64,000 nt of DNA from Bacteroidota bacterium (GTDB lineage Bacteria > Bacteroidota > Bacteroidia > Chitinophagales > Chitinophagaceae). Made by a program: the position numbers and the translations under genes. The DNA lies in assembly GCA_023386235.1 (NCBI GenBank), contig JAEWKC010000028.1:8915-72914 (forward strand), in the 5' to 3' direction. The notes under the pieces are model-generated. The model worked only from the letters and a program-made list of their open reading frames with translations, was not told where the DNA came from and ran no database searches. Positions 18,364 through 26,128 of the stretch are shown in pieces (position 1 is the first letter of the stretch; each line of letters begins with the position of its first letter).

Positions 18364-20109
18364 CTATCTCAGCCAGCTGGATGGGTTCAATTCATTTCCT
18401 TTATCGTCGCTTACCATAAATAACATAGAAGGTTTTCCATATTCTCCCATACGCATGTTGCCGAGATGTGTTCCGGATTGTACATTCTGACCCTTGCTTA
18501 CCGAAACGCTTGCCAGGTGATTGTAAGTAGTGAAATATTTACCGTGCCTTACAATTACTGTATAGCCATCATCCATATTGATAACAACGGATACTATGCC
18601 GTTAGCTACAGATCTAACACCTGGGTCGCCATTAGAAGTAATCTCTATTCCCGGATTGTATTCACGAATTTTGGAACCCGGCAATGTATAGTTGCCAAAT
18701 GGCTGGCTTACATAACCCGATGCGGGCCATGGTAATCCGCCTCTGTTTTTCTCAAAGTCGAGCGACTGTGTCATGTTTTCTTTTGAAGATTCCAAAACGT
18801 TGTAGCTTCTTCCCATGTTGGTAGCAACCTGCCTGTTCTCTTCTCTTACTTCCTGTTCTACTCTACGTTTTATTTCTTCCTGACTTTCCTGCTGTACAGC
18901 GGCAGTGCTCACATTTGTTGCGGCGTTTTCTTTTTCTATTTTCTCCAGTTGCTCTTTCGCTTTGGTTTCTTCTGCTCTTTTCCTGGCCAGATCGCGCGCG
19001 TTGGCTTCATCTATGGCTTTGTTTCTTTCTTCAATGCGTCTTAGTTGTCTGTCTCTTTCAGCCTGTCGTTCTTTATCTGCCTTTTCGCGTGCCAGTCTTT
19101 CTTCCATTGCCCTCTTTTCTCTTTCCTGTCTTTCTGCACGTTCTGCTTTTTCCTTGGCTATTCTTTCTTCGGTAAGTTTTCTCTGCCGTTCAGCTTCGGC
19201 GGCGGCTTTCGCTGCTTCTTCCCGTTCTCTGCGTTCTCTTTCTACCTGTGCCTGACGCTCCCGGCGTTCCCGTTCTACTTTTTCGGCGGCGGCTTTTTCG
19301 GCAGCAACTCTGGCCAGTCTTTCCTGTTCAGCGATTCTTGCCGCGGCAATGCGCGCCAGTCTTTCTTGTTCTTGTCTCTGCGCTTCGGCAATTTCTTTCC
19401 TGATCACATCCTGTAATACCCTGCGCAATTGATCTCTGCGCTTTTCCCGGTCTGCAATTTCTACTGCTAAATCGCCTTCCTGGGCTATCAGTTGCTTGAT
19501 GGTTTCGTCCTTTTCAATCTTATCAGATTCCAGGCCTTTTAACTGTGTGCTTTGTGTGTTGAGCGCGGTATTTTTATTGCCTTTCAGGTTTGCTATATCA
19601 TTCAACTTACCTTGTATAAGTGTTTGAGTAGATTTAATATCACTTACCTGCGCGTCTCTGTAGCTTCTGTAGCTTTTGAGATATTGCATACGCTTATAGG
19701 CATCATTAAAAGAATTGGCAGAAAAAAGAAAATTAATATAATCGTAGCTATTTCTTCTTTTATAAGCTTCCACCAGACTTTTAGCATAATTGCTTTTTAA
19801 CGTGTCGAGTTCTTTTCTGTATTTATTCAATTCTGTATTGTAGGCCACAATCTGCTGGTCGAGATTTTTAATATCCTTACTGATATTATTGATCAATGTC
19901 TGACGCATGGCAATTTTTTCTTCGATCATTTTAAGCTGTCCCAAAGACGCTTTATGCGTTTTTTTTACCTGCGAAAGGTTGGTATTAAGCTCGGTAAGTT
20001 CTCTCTGTAATGCGCGCTGTTCTGCTCTGATTTGCTCTTTGGTCTGCGCAAAAGAAAATTGAGATATGGTGATGAAAAAAATAAATAAACCTGTTAACTT
20101 TCTAATCAT
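18364..20109 (-). CDS. EnvC-like murein hydrolase activator (coiled coil + degenerate LytM)
   Basis: A 581-aa exported protein: signal peptide (to FSFAQ), a long coiled coil (about 22-240), an extreme Arg/Glu/Ala-rich low-complexity helix (about 240-400), and a C-terminal LytM/M23 domain (about 455-581). The zinc site is degenerate: the HxGxD motif reads NPGIE (N485, E489) and the final HLHFE-type motif reads MLFMV, although YNHL is kept. That fits an EnvC-type activator of amidases in cell division rather than a peptidase. Bacteroidota commonly keep it next to the DUF4292 lipoprotein and dut, as here; the gap to the lipoprotein gene is 72 bp. Confidence 0.88.
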   Translation of the reverse strand: MIRKLTGLFIFFITISQFSFAQTKEQIRAEQRALQRELTELNTNLSQVKKTHKASLGQLKMIEEKIAMRQTLINNISKDIKNLDQQIVAYNTELNKYRKELDTLKSNYAKSLVEAYKRRNSYDYINFLFSANSFNDAYKRMQYLKSYRSYRDAQVSDIKSTQTLIQGKLNDIANLKGNKNTALNTQSTQLKGLESDKIEKDETIKQLIAQEGDLAVEIADREKRRDQLRRVLQDVIRKEIAEAQRQEQERLARIAAARIAEQERLARVAAEKAAAEKVERERRERQAQVERERREREEAAKAAAEAERQRKLTEERIAKEKAERAERQEREKRAMEERLAREKADKERQAERDRQLRRIEERNKAIDEANARDLARKRAEETKAKEQLEKIEKENAATNVSTAAVQQESQEEIKRRVEQEVREENRQVATNMGRSYNVLESSKENMTQSLDFEKNRGGLPWPASGYVSQPFGNYTLPGSKIREYNPGIEITSNGDPGVRSVANGIVSVVINMDDGYTVIVRHGKYFTTYNHLASVSVSKGQNVQSGTHLGNMRMGEYGKPSMLFMVSDDKGNELNPSSWLR

Positions 20110-20181
20110 TTACTTACATTGGTTTAATCGCACGAAGATAACGATAAAACCTTTAGTTTAATTGTTTAGTAATTATTAAAA

Positions 20182-20994
20182 TTAACCTTCAGAAAAGTTT
20201 TTGGGAATGCTGAAAGGAAAGGAAAGCGTTGTATTAAATACCGGTTCTCTATAGGTAATATTTACCTTAGTAATAGCATTACCGTCATTTACAACTACAT
20301 TTCTACCATGAGAAAAATCTTTTCCGTTGAGCTGCCGGTAATCGGTGTAAATGATATCGCTGCTTCTGTTGGTGTTGCTTTCTACTATCCTGGATGCAGA
20401 TAAAGTAATAGTATTGTTCTGATTCTTGTGTAAGGTAACAAGATTGTTAAATAAAGCAGTTTTAATCATCAGCTGTAAAGCATTATCTGTAACTTTATAC
20501 GATTCTACGGTTCCTTCTGCCATTACCGCATTACCCATCAGCAAATCTTGTAAGTCTTTAAAACCAAGCGGAAACTGTACTACATTTTGTAAGTAGGATA
20601 TATTTCTGCGAACAATTTTGCTTTGTAATTTATCTAAAAGCAGCACGCTATCGGGCGTGATCATCGCCCTGAAAACCTCAATGCCAAAAGGCCCTGTAAC
20701 AGAAACCCAAATCGCTTTATCTTTTTGCATTCTTAGTGTACCGTTCACACTCTGATTTAGCTTAGGGCTTTGTATATCAATAGATAGCTTTGAAGAAAAG
20801 GTATTGAAATCTAATTTTTCCGTCAACAATCTGTTGTGCGTACTTAATGCAAACTGCTTTTCTGCATCGGACGCTTCATCAACTACCACTTTTTCCGTGT
20901 TTAAAACCGGAGATTGTGTCTGTGTTTTTTTCACTGTTTTGCAAGATGCAACAGTAAATAATACCACAAGAATATATATATAATGAATTTTCAT
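20182..20994 (-). CDS. DUF4292-type lipoprotein
   Basis: A 270-aa lipoprotein with lipobox TVASC (Cys18). Beta-strand-rich sequence such as FSSKLSIDIQSPKLNQSVNG, MQKDKAIWVSVTGPFGIEVFR and MITPDSVLLLDKL resembles the LolA/LolB-like fold proposed for DUF4292 proteins. No catalytic residues are evident. The conserved order dut - DUF4292 - EnvC suggests a role in envelope or lipoprotein biogenesis, which is inference. Spacing to dut is 48 bp, compatible with one operon running ispF - dut - DUF4292 - envC. Confidence 0.8.
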   Translation of the reverse strand: MKIHYIYILVVLFTVASCKTVKKTQTQSPVLNTEKVVVDEASDAEKQFALSTHNRLLTEKLDFNTFSSKLSIDIQSPKLNQSVNGTLRMQKDKAIWVSVTGPFGIEVFRAMITPDSVLLLDKLQSKIVRRNISYLQNVVQFPLGFKDLQDLLMGNAVMAEGTVESYKVTDNALQLMIKTALFNNLVTLHKNQNNTITLSASRIVESNTNRSSDIIYTDYRQLNGKDFSHGRNVVVNDGNAITKVNITYREPVFNTTLSFPFSIPKNFSEG

Positions 20995-21042
20995 GTTTTA
21001 CTTTCTGTTTAGCTTATTTGGATATAAAAAATAAGTTGTAAA

Positions 21043-21477
21043 TTACACTTTACCTGTGTGGCCAAAACCTCCGGCTCCCCTGTGGGTGTCGCTTAACTCA
21101 TCAACTTCCAGCCAGCTAATCATTTCTACCTTTTGTATAACCATTTGAGCAATCCTGTCGGCAGGTTGTATGGTTTGTTGTTCGTTAGATAAATTTACAA
21201 TTATCACTTTTACTTCGCCTCTATAATCCGCGTCAATGGTGCCGGGCGTGTTCAGACAGGTTAATCCCTGCTTTATAGCCAATCCGCTCCTCGGTCTTAC
21301 CTGCGCTTCGTATCCAATGGGAATTTCCAGGAACAAGCCGGTGGGTATCAGCGTTCTTTGCATAGGTTCTAAAACTACAGGCTCTGTAATATCGGCTCTC
21401 AGATCCATTCCGGATGAACCTTCTGTAGCGTAATGTGGTAAAGGATTAGATGATTTGTTAATTATTTTTATCTGCAT
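21043..21477 (-). CDS. dut: dUTP diphosphatase
   Basis: A 144-aa trimeric dUTPase (dUTP to dUMP plus PPi). All five family motifs are present: SSGMDLRA (1), RPRSGLAIK (2), GTIDADYRGE with the catalytic Asp (3), RIAQMVI (4) and the Gly-rich RGAGGFGHTGK (5) at the C-terminus. Length is standard. It lies 10 bp after ispF on the same strand and upstream of the DUF4292 lipoprotein gene, suggesting co-transcription. Confidence 0.96.
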   Translation of the reverse strand: MQIKIINKSSNPLPHYATEGSSGMDLRADITEPVVLEPMQRTLIPTGLFLEIPIGYEAQVRPRSGLAIKQGLTCLNTPGTIDADYRGEVKVIIVNLSNEQQTIQPADRIAQMVIQKVEMISWLEVDELSDTHRGAGGFGHTGKV

Positions 21478-21487
21478 AAAAGATCTT

Positions 21488-21967
21488 TTATATTTTTTGA
21501 AGTAAAATCACAGCATGTGCGGTGAGGCCTTCCTCTCTTCCTACAAAACCCATTTCTTCTGTAGTGGTCGCTTTTATAGAAACATCTGCAACCGCAAGGT
21601 TTAAAACGGAAGCGATTGTTTGCTGCATTTCTGCTATATATGGTTTAATTTTAGGTTTCTGTAAACAAAGAGAGGAATCTATATTTACAATGGTATAGCC
21701 CTTCTGTTTTATTAGTTCAAAACTTTCTTTGAGTAAAATTTTGCTGTCGATATCTTTATATTTATCGCTGGTGTCAGGGAAATGGGTACCTATATCTCCT
21801 AAGCCCAATGCGCCCAGCATGGCATCGCAAATAGCGTGAAGTAACACATCTCCGTCGCTATGCCCAAGGCTGCCTTTATCATGCGGAATTTTTATGCCGC
21901 CAATCCACAAGTCTCTTCCTGCTACTAATTGGTGGAAGTCTATTCCATACCCTATTCTAATCTGCAT
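21488..21967 (-). CDS. ispF: 2-C-methyl-D-erythritol 2,4-cyclodiphosphate synthase
   Basis: A 159-aa enzyme of the non-mevalonate isoprenoid pathway. Metal ligands and signature are clear: IGYGIDFH near the N-terminus, then the IspF signature LGHSDGDVLLHAICDA, GDIGTHFPDTSDKY, and a C-terminal KATTTEEMGFVGREEGL block. Length is typical. First gene of the presumed ispF - dut - DUF4292 - envC operon. The 137 bp upstream (21968-22104) show no gene. Confidence 0.96.
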   Translation of the reverse strand: MQIRIGYGIDFHQLVAGRDLWIGGIKIPHDKGSLGHSDGDVLLHAICDAMLGALGLGDIGTHFPDTSDKYKDIDSKILLKESFELIKQKGYTIVNIDSSLCLQKPKIKPYIAEMQQTIASVLNLAVADVSIKATTTEEMGFVGREEGLTAHAVILLQKI

Positions 21968-22104
21968 AATTTGTATATTATCGGGTAAAAATAATGATTA
22001 ATTATGAATTGCAGGTATTGAAAGGACATAGACGATTTGGGACTTTCTTTTTAATACGATGGTTCACACAAAAAAGCCGAAACAAGAGAGAAAAGAAAAC
22101 TTAC

Positions 22105-22659
22105 CTAAAAATAAATATCAACATAATCTATGGTGCCATTGTTGTAGCAACTTTGCATATTCTGCAGTCGCCAGTATTTGCGATTCTTGGTAGATAGAAA
22201 AGTTTGTTTCCCCACTTTTGTACATTCAGTTTCTTTGGTAGGGTTTCTGCTAAGGTTTACTGCAATGGTACCGTCAAACTCCAACTGCAGCGGGCTGATC
22301 ATTTTTGCAATGCCGTCTACTTTTACATAGCCAAGTGCAGCGCTCTTCTGTTCTCCAGAAATTTTGTAAACATTTGGCTCATCGGTTTTAGTAAATTTTA
22401 TTTTACCCGGATTGTCCCAACTTATCCATTGCAATGTAAGATTGTGCATCCCGGATATATCCGGCAAATTGCTTGTATCTTTACTCACCACTTCCTCGGA
22501 TACTACCGTATCGTTTTGTAAAACAGTATCGGGAGCCACCACAGTGTCTGCTACAATTGTAGTTGAAGCTGTATCAATCGTATTACTTTCTCCCTGTTGA
22601 TTTTGACAAGACGCAAAAAAAGCAACCGACGCTACGAAATAAGACAAATGCTTTTTCAT
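22105..22659 (-). CDS. Lipoprotein of unknown function
   Basis: A lipoprotein of 184 aa if started at MKKHL (22659), or 186 aa from the ATG at 22665. Lipobox FFASC. A Thr/Val/Asp-rich linker (residues about 20-65, low complexity, with repeats such as VVAPDTVLQNDTVV) leads into a small beta-rich domain (HNLTLQWISWDNPGKIKF, GYVKVDGIAKMI, LEFDGTIAVNL) with two Cys near the end that could form a disulphide. I do not recognise the domain. It stands alone between ispF and a phosphoesterase gene. Confidence 0.8.
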   Translation of the reverse strand: MKKHLSYFVASVAFFASCQNQQGESNTIDTASTTIVADTVVAPDTVLQNDTVVSEEVVSKDTSNLPDISGMHNLTLQWISWDNPGKIKFTKTDEPNVYKISGEQKSAALGYVKVDGIAKMISPLQLEFDGTIAVNLSRNPTKETECTKVGKQTFLSTKNRKYWRLQNMQSCYNNGTIDYVDIYF

Positions 22660-22735
22660 CTGCATATTTTTTATATTTCTATGTAAAATGACGTTTTATT
22701 TTTTCACACGCACCAATATTATGCCACAGTAGAAT

Positions 22736-23827
22736 TTATGTCATAAGTGATTGAAGCTCCTTTTCTTCCAGTACTACTCTATGGCAGGGCGCATCGTTTT
22801 TGCTTTCCCATTTTATTAGTCTGATATATCCCGATTCCAGCTCAATACCGGTAATATCTCCATCTGAAAAACAGCAGCATCCTGTGTTGAAATAACCCGA
22901 TTGCATGCTTAAAAAATCAGTTTTAACCACAGCGAAATTTCTCTTTAGTGATTTTGTCTGATTATCTAAATCGGTAAACAAAACATTATCGTTGTTCTTC
23001 TTTGCGCGCTGCATGTCTCTGAATAATCTTTCTATGTAGGTGAGCGACTCAAACACTGCCTGGTGCGTATGCCCGGTGATGAGCAGAGTATTTTCTTTGG
23101 TGGCAGACCATTCATACATAATCTGATTATGAATGGTTTTCTTGTAAATGCTGTTGGAAGGCTCGTTAGGATTGATGCGCAAATAAGCTTGCAAAGGCGC
23201 CCAAATATTAGCTACAAAAAATTTAGTAAACTTGTTCCCGTCGCTGCGGGCATCGCCCTGGTGGCCGTGCGTGCAAAAAATATTCAGCGCTTTTTCATTG
23301 ATTTGGGTAGATAAAACCACGCCTTCATGCACTTTTATTTTTTTACCATAAATTATTTCCAGTTCCAATGGTGCTAAAGGTCCATATTTCCAATAAAGAT
23401 CGTGGTTACCAAAGATCTTTACAAAAGCATCGCGGCGTAAAAACTTCTTTTCCAGTTCAAATGCTTTCTTATTGTTTTTTATAACCGAAACGGTTGAGTT
23501 TTCCCATAGCTCTTCACAATCGCCCAGGTTCACAAAAATAAAGCCCTGCTTGTTGTAATACTCTAACGCGGTTAGGTAGTTTTCTTCAGATGCGGCAAAA
23601 TCATCGGCACCGTTTCTTCTGCCTTTATGCTGGTCAGAAAAAATAATGAACTTGTCCTTCCATGCATCGAAGTGAATTTGCAAGCCGTTTTTTTCGGGCT
23701 CGGTAAGAATAGAGCTAAATAAATTGGTAAGAGACTGGTAAATTCTATCTTTATCGGGCTGCGAAGTAAATTGATTACTAATCCAGAGAATTGGTCTTCT
23801 TAATAAATAAATGAACAATTTTCTCAT
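22736..23827 (-). CDS. Calcineurin-like metallophosphoesterase
   Basis: A 363-aa protein with the full set of metallophosphoesterase motifs: FSDQHKG, NLGDCEE, FGNHDLYW, FCTHGHQGD and ITGHTHQ, which supply the two-metal site. An N-terminal amphipathic/basic stretch (MRKLFIYLLRRPILW) may associate with the membrane. The motif layout resembles UDP-2,3-diacylglucosamine pyrophosphatase-like and other Bacteroidota phosphoesterases, but the substrate cannot be assigned. Between it and ftsY are 36 bp. Confidence 0.88.
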   Translation of the reverse strand: MRKLFIYLLRRPILWISNQFTSQPDKDRIYQSLTNLFSSILTEPEKNGLQIHFDAWKDKFIIFSDQHKGRRNGADDFAASEENYLTALEYYNKQGFIFVNLGDCEELWENSTVSVIKNNKKAFELEKKFLRRDAFVKIFGNHDLYWKYGPLAPLELEIIYGKKIKVHEGVVLSTQINEKALNIFCTHGHQGDARSDGNKFTKFFVANIWAPLQAYLRINPNEPSNSIYKKTIHNQIMYEWSATKENTLLITGHTHQAVFESLTYIERLFRDMQRAKKNNDNVLFTDLDNQTKSLKRNFAVVKTDFLSMQSGYFNTGCCCFSDGDITGIELESGYIRLIKWESKNDAPCHRVVLEEKELQSLMT

Positions 23828-23863
23828 ATTCTCTAAATGGATTATTCATTGCAGGCTGATTAT

Positions 23864-24817
23864 TTATTTAAATAAACTGTCTACAAATTCATGCTTGTCA
23901 AATATCAGCAGATCCTCAATTTTTTCTCCCACACCAATAAATTTTACGGGAATCATCATCTGGTGCGCGATGGCTAAAATAACACCCCCTTTTGCGGTTC
24001 CGTCCAGCTTTGTTACAGCCAGTGAGCTTACATTGGTTACTGCAGAAAATTGCTTAGCCTGTTCAAGCGCGTTCTGGCCGGTTGACCCATCCAAAACCAA
24101 CAATACGTCATGCGGCGCATCGGGAATTACTTTCTGGATAACTCTTTTAATTTTGTTCAGTTCATCCATTAAATGAGTTTTATTGTGCAGCCTGCCCGCC
24201 GTGTCTATAATTACCACATCTGTATTTCTTGAAACCGCGCTTAATACCGTATCATAGGCAACAGAGGCAGGATCGCTGCCCATGTCCTGCTTTACAATAG
24301 GCACATCTACACGCTCGCTCCAAATGGTCAGTTGGTCTACGGCGGCAGCCCTGAAGGTATCTGCTGCCCCCAGCAAAACACTGTTGCCCATTTTTTTGTA
24401 ATTGTATGCCAGCTTACCAATTGTAGTGGTTTTCCCTACACCGTTTACGCCTACTACCAAAATTACATAAGGTTTTTTATCGGGCGGAATCGAGAAGTTT
24501 TTATAGGTTTGATCGAAAGCATCTACAATCATATCTTCAATTTCAGATTTAAGTATCCTGTTTAAATCATTTGTAGTTAAATATTTATCTCGTTCTACTC
24601 GCGCTTCAATTCTTTTGATTATTTCAAGTGTAGTATCTACCCCTACATCCGACATGATGAGTGCGTCTTCCAGGTCGTCCAGCACTTCATCGTCAACTTT
24701 ACTTTTCCCGGCTATAGCTTTAGACACTTTCGAAAAGAAATTCTCTTTGGTTTTCTCTAAACCATGATCCAAGCTTTCTTTTTCTTTAGAACCAAACAAT
24801 TTTCCAAAAAAACTCAT
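23864..24817 (-). CDS. ftsY: Signal recognition particle receptor FtsY
   Basis: A 317-aa SRP-receptor GTPase that docks ribosome-nascent chains to SecYEG. N-domain helices (VDDEVLDDLEDALIMSDVGV) precede the G domain with P-loop GVNGVGKTTTIGKLA, the insertion motif DTFRAAAVDQL, DTAGRLHNKTHLMDEL, TKLDGTAKGG and GVGEKIEDL. It lacks the long acidic A domain of E. coli FtsY, which is usual in Bacteroidota; the N-terminus is a short basic segment. pyrE lies 43 bp upstream on the same strand. Confidence 0.96.
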   Translation of the reverse strand: MSFFGKLFGSKEKESLDHGLEKTKENFFSKVSKAIAGKSKVDDEVLDDLEDALIMSDVGVDTTLEIIKRIEARVERDKYLTTNDLNRILKSEIEDMIVDAFDQTYKNFSIPPDKKPYVILVVGVNGVGKTTTIGKLAYNYKKMGNSVLLGAADTFRAAAVDQLTIWSERVDVPIVKQDMGSDPASVAYDTVLSAVSRNTDVVIIDTAGRLHNKTHLMDELNKIKRVIQKVIPDAPHDVLLVLDGSTGQNALEQAKQFSAVTNVSSLAVTKLDGTAKGGVILAIAHQMMIPVKFIGVGEKIEDLLIFDKHEFVDSLFK

Positions 24818-24860
24818 ATTATATAATTGATTATTAAGGTATTGCTATATCTGTTTTCTG

Positions 24861-25496
24861 TTAAATACCCCAGGCTGCGGGGTTTTCTCTCCATTTTTTT
24901 AGGGTTCCTTCTGTAGAAGCCGGTACAATTCCTTTTTGCAGTGCAAGTTCTATAAGTGTATTGTAATTAGTAAGCGATTTATATTCTACACCGTTTTCTT
25001 TAAAAAGTTCTTCCGCTGTTTCGTAACCGTAATTAAAAATAGAAACAATGCTTTGAACAATCAGTCCGCTTTTTTTAAGTATGTTTACTACTTCCATGCT
25101 GCTTTTGCCTGTGGAGATTAAATCTTCAATAACCACTACTTTTTTATTTTCTTCGTAAAAGCCTTCTATCTGGTTTCCCAGTCCGTGATCTTTTGCTTTC
25201 GTTCTTACATATATCATAGGAAGCTTTAACTGATCGGCAGCCAAAGCACTCCAGGCTATGCCGGCGGTAGCCACCCCGGCAAGCATCTCTGCATCGGGAT
25301 AACTTTCATATATCAGGTTACTCATTTCACTTTTAATAAAATCCCTGATATAAGGAAAAGAAAGTATTTTACGATTATCGCAATAAATAGGGCTCTTCCA
25401 TCCGCTTGCCCAAGTAAAAGGATTGTCCACATTTAATCTTACAGCGCCCACCTGTAGCAATTTTTCTGCGATAGCGCTTTCATTGGAATGATTCAT
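24861..25496 (-). CDS. pyrE: Orotate phosphoribosyltransferase
   Basis: A 211-aa enzyme making orotidine 5'-monophosphate from orotate and PRPP. The PRPP-binding motif VVVIEDLISTGKSS is clear, with the upstream GVATAGIAWSALAADQL and the flexible-loop region VRTKAKDHGLGNQIEG. The N-terminal AVRLNVDNPFTWASGWKSPIYCDNR-type region, with the family's ASG..SPIY signature, identifies PyrE over other phosphoribosyltransferases. Divergent from the Nudix gene with a 114-bp shared upstream region. Confidence 0.96.
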   Translation of the reverse strand: MNHSNESAIAEKLLQVGAVRLNVDNPFTWASGWKSPIYCDNRKILSFPYIRDFIKSEMSNLIYESYPDAEMLAGVATAGIAWSALAADQLKLPMIYVRTKAKDHGLGNQIEGFYEENKKVVVIEDLISTGKSSMEVVNILKKSGLIVQSIVSIFNYGYETAEELFKENGVEYKSLTNYNTLIELALQKGIVPASTEGTLKKWRENPAAWGI

Positions 25497-25545
25497 TTAT
25501 TATTGTCTTTATAGTTCAATTGGCACGAAGATAAATGAAATCTAA

Positions 25546-25553
25546 TAAATTTG
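25546..25553 (+). promoter_or_regulatory. Candidate -7 element for the Nudix gene
   Basis: TAAATTTG at 25546-25553 matches TAnnTTTG. Only a partial -33 (ATTGG near 25519-25523) is present. It would give a leader of about 50 nt. Confidence 0.4.
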
Positions 25554-25610
25554 CACATAACTATAAGATAACAAAATATTACTAAATTTATTTTTGAAAA
25601 AATCAGCTCA

Positions 25611-26033
25611 ATGAAAAAAATAAAAATAATTGCCGGCGGCGGATTGGTGACCAATGAAAACAACGAACTATTGATGATATTCCGCAGGGAAAAATGGGAT
25701 CTGCCTAAAGGCAAACAAGACGACGACGAAAGCATTGAAGCCTGCGCCATCCGTGAAGTGCAAGAAGAAACCGGCTTGACAGATATACATATCGGATCAT
25801 TGACAGGTATAACTTTTCATGAGTATTTCGATGAGCGTTTTACAAAAAAAAACGTACTTAAAGAATCGCACTGGTTTGCAATGAGCGTAAAAGGCGTTCC
25901 CAGGCTTATACCCCAAACTGCAGAAGATATAGAAAAGGCCGAATGGTGCAATGAGGAAAAAGTAAGCGTTTATCTGCAAAACAGCTATCCCAATATTATA
26001 GAGATTGTGCAGAAGTGGAGAGGTAAAGTTTGA
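25611..26033 (+). CDS. Nudix hydrolase
   Basis: A 140-aa Nudix-fold pyrophosphohydrolase. The Nudix box is complete: GKQDDDESIEACAIREVQEE followed by TGL (G-x5-E-x7-REVQEETGL), with the catalytic Glu residues kept. The preceding KIIAGGGLVTNENNELLMIFRREKWDLPK layout is that of small Nudix proteins acting on nucleoside diphosphate derivatives, but the substrate is not predictable. It lies 95 bp before prfC. Confidence 0.92.
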   Translation: MKKIKIIAGGGLVTNENNELLMIFRREKWDLPKGKQDDDESIEACAIREVQEETGLTDIHIGSLTGITFHEYFDERFTKKNVLKESHWFAMSVKGVPRLIPQTAEDIEKAEWCNEEKVSVYLQNSYPNIIEIVQKWRGKV

Positions 26034-26111
26034 TGCCGGATATGAAATGCGCAAACTTTTAAGCACAAAACATAAAGCGTGGATTCAGAAAACATCTTCC
26101 CATTTTTTTAC

Positions 26112-26119
26112 TACTTTTG
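26112..26119 (+). promoter_or_regulatory. Candidate -7 element immediately before prfC
   Basis: TACTTTTG at 26112-26119 fits TAnnTTTG and ends 9 bp before the prfC ATG at 26129, which would leave a leader of only a few nucleotides. No clear -33 TTTG is seen 19-21 nt upstream. Confidence 0.4.
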
Positions 26120-26128
26120 CGCGCAATT

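Noticed and set aside
18905..19416. Several Ser/Phe/Leu-rich plus-strand ORFs
   Set aside because: Antisense shadows of the Arg/Glu-rich helix of the EnvC-like gene, whose codon bias keeps other frames open.
21994..22197. 67-codon plus-strand ORF
   Set aside because: Half overlaps the lipoprotein gene on the other strand; the remainder is intergenic with no recognisable product.
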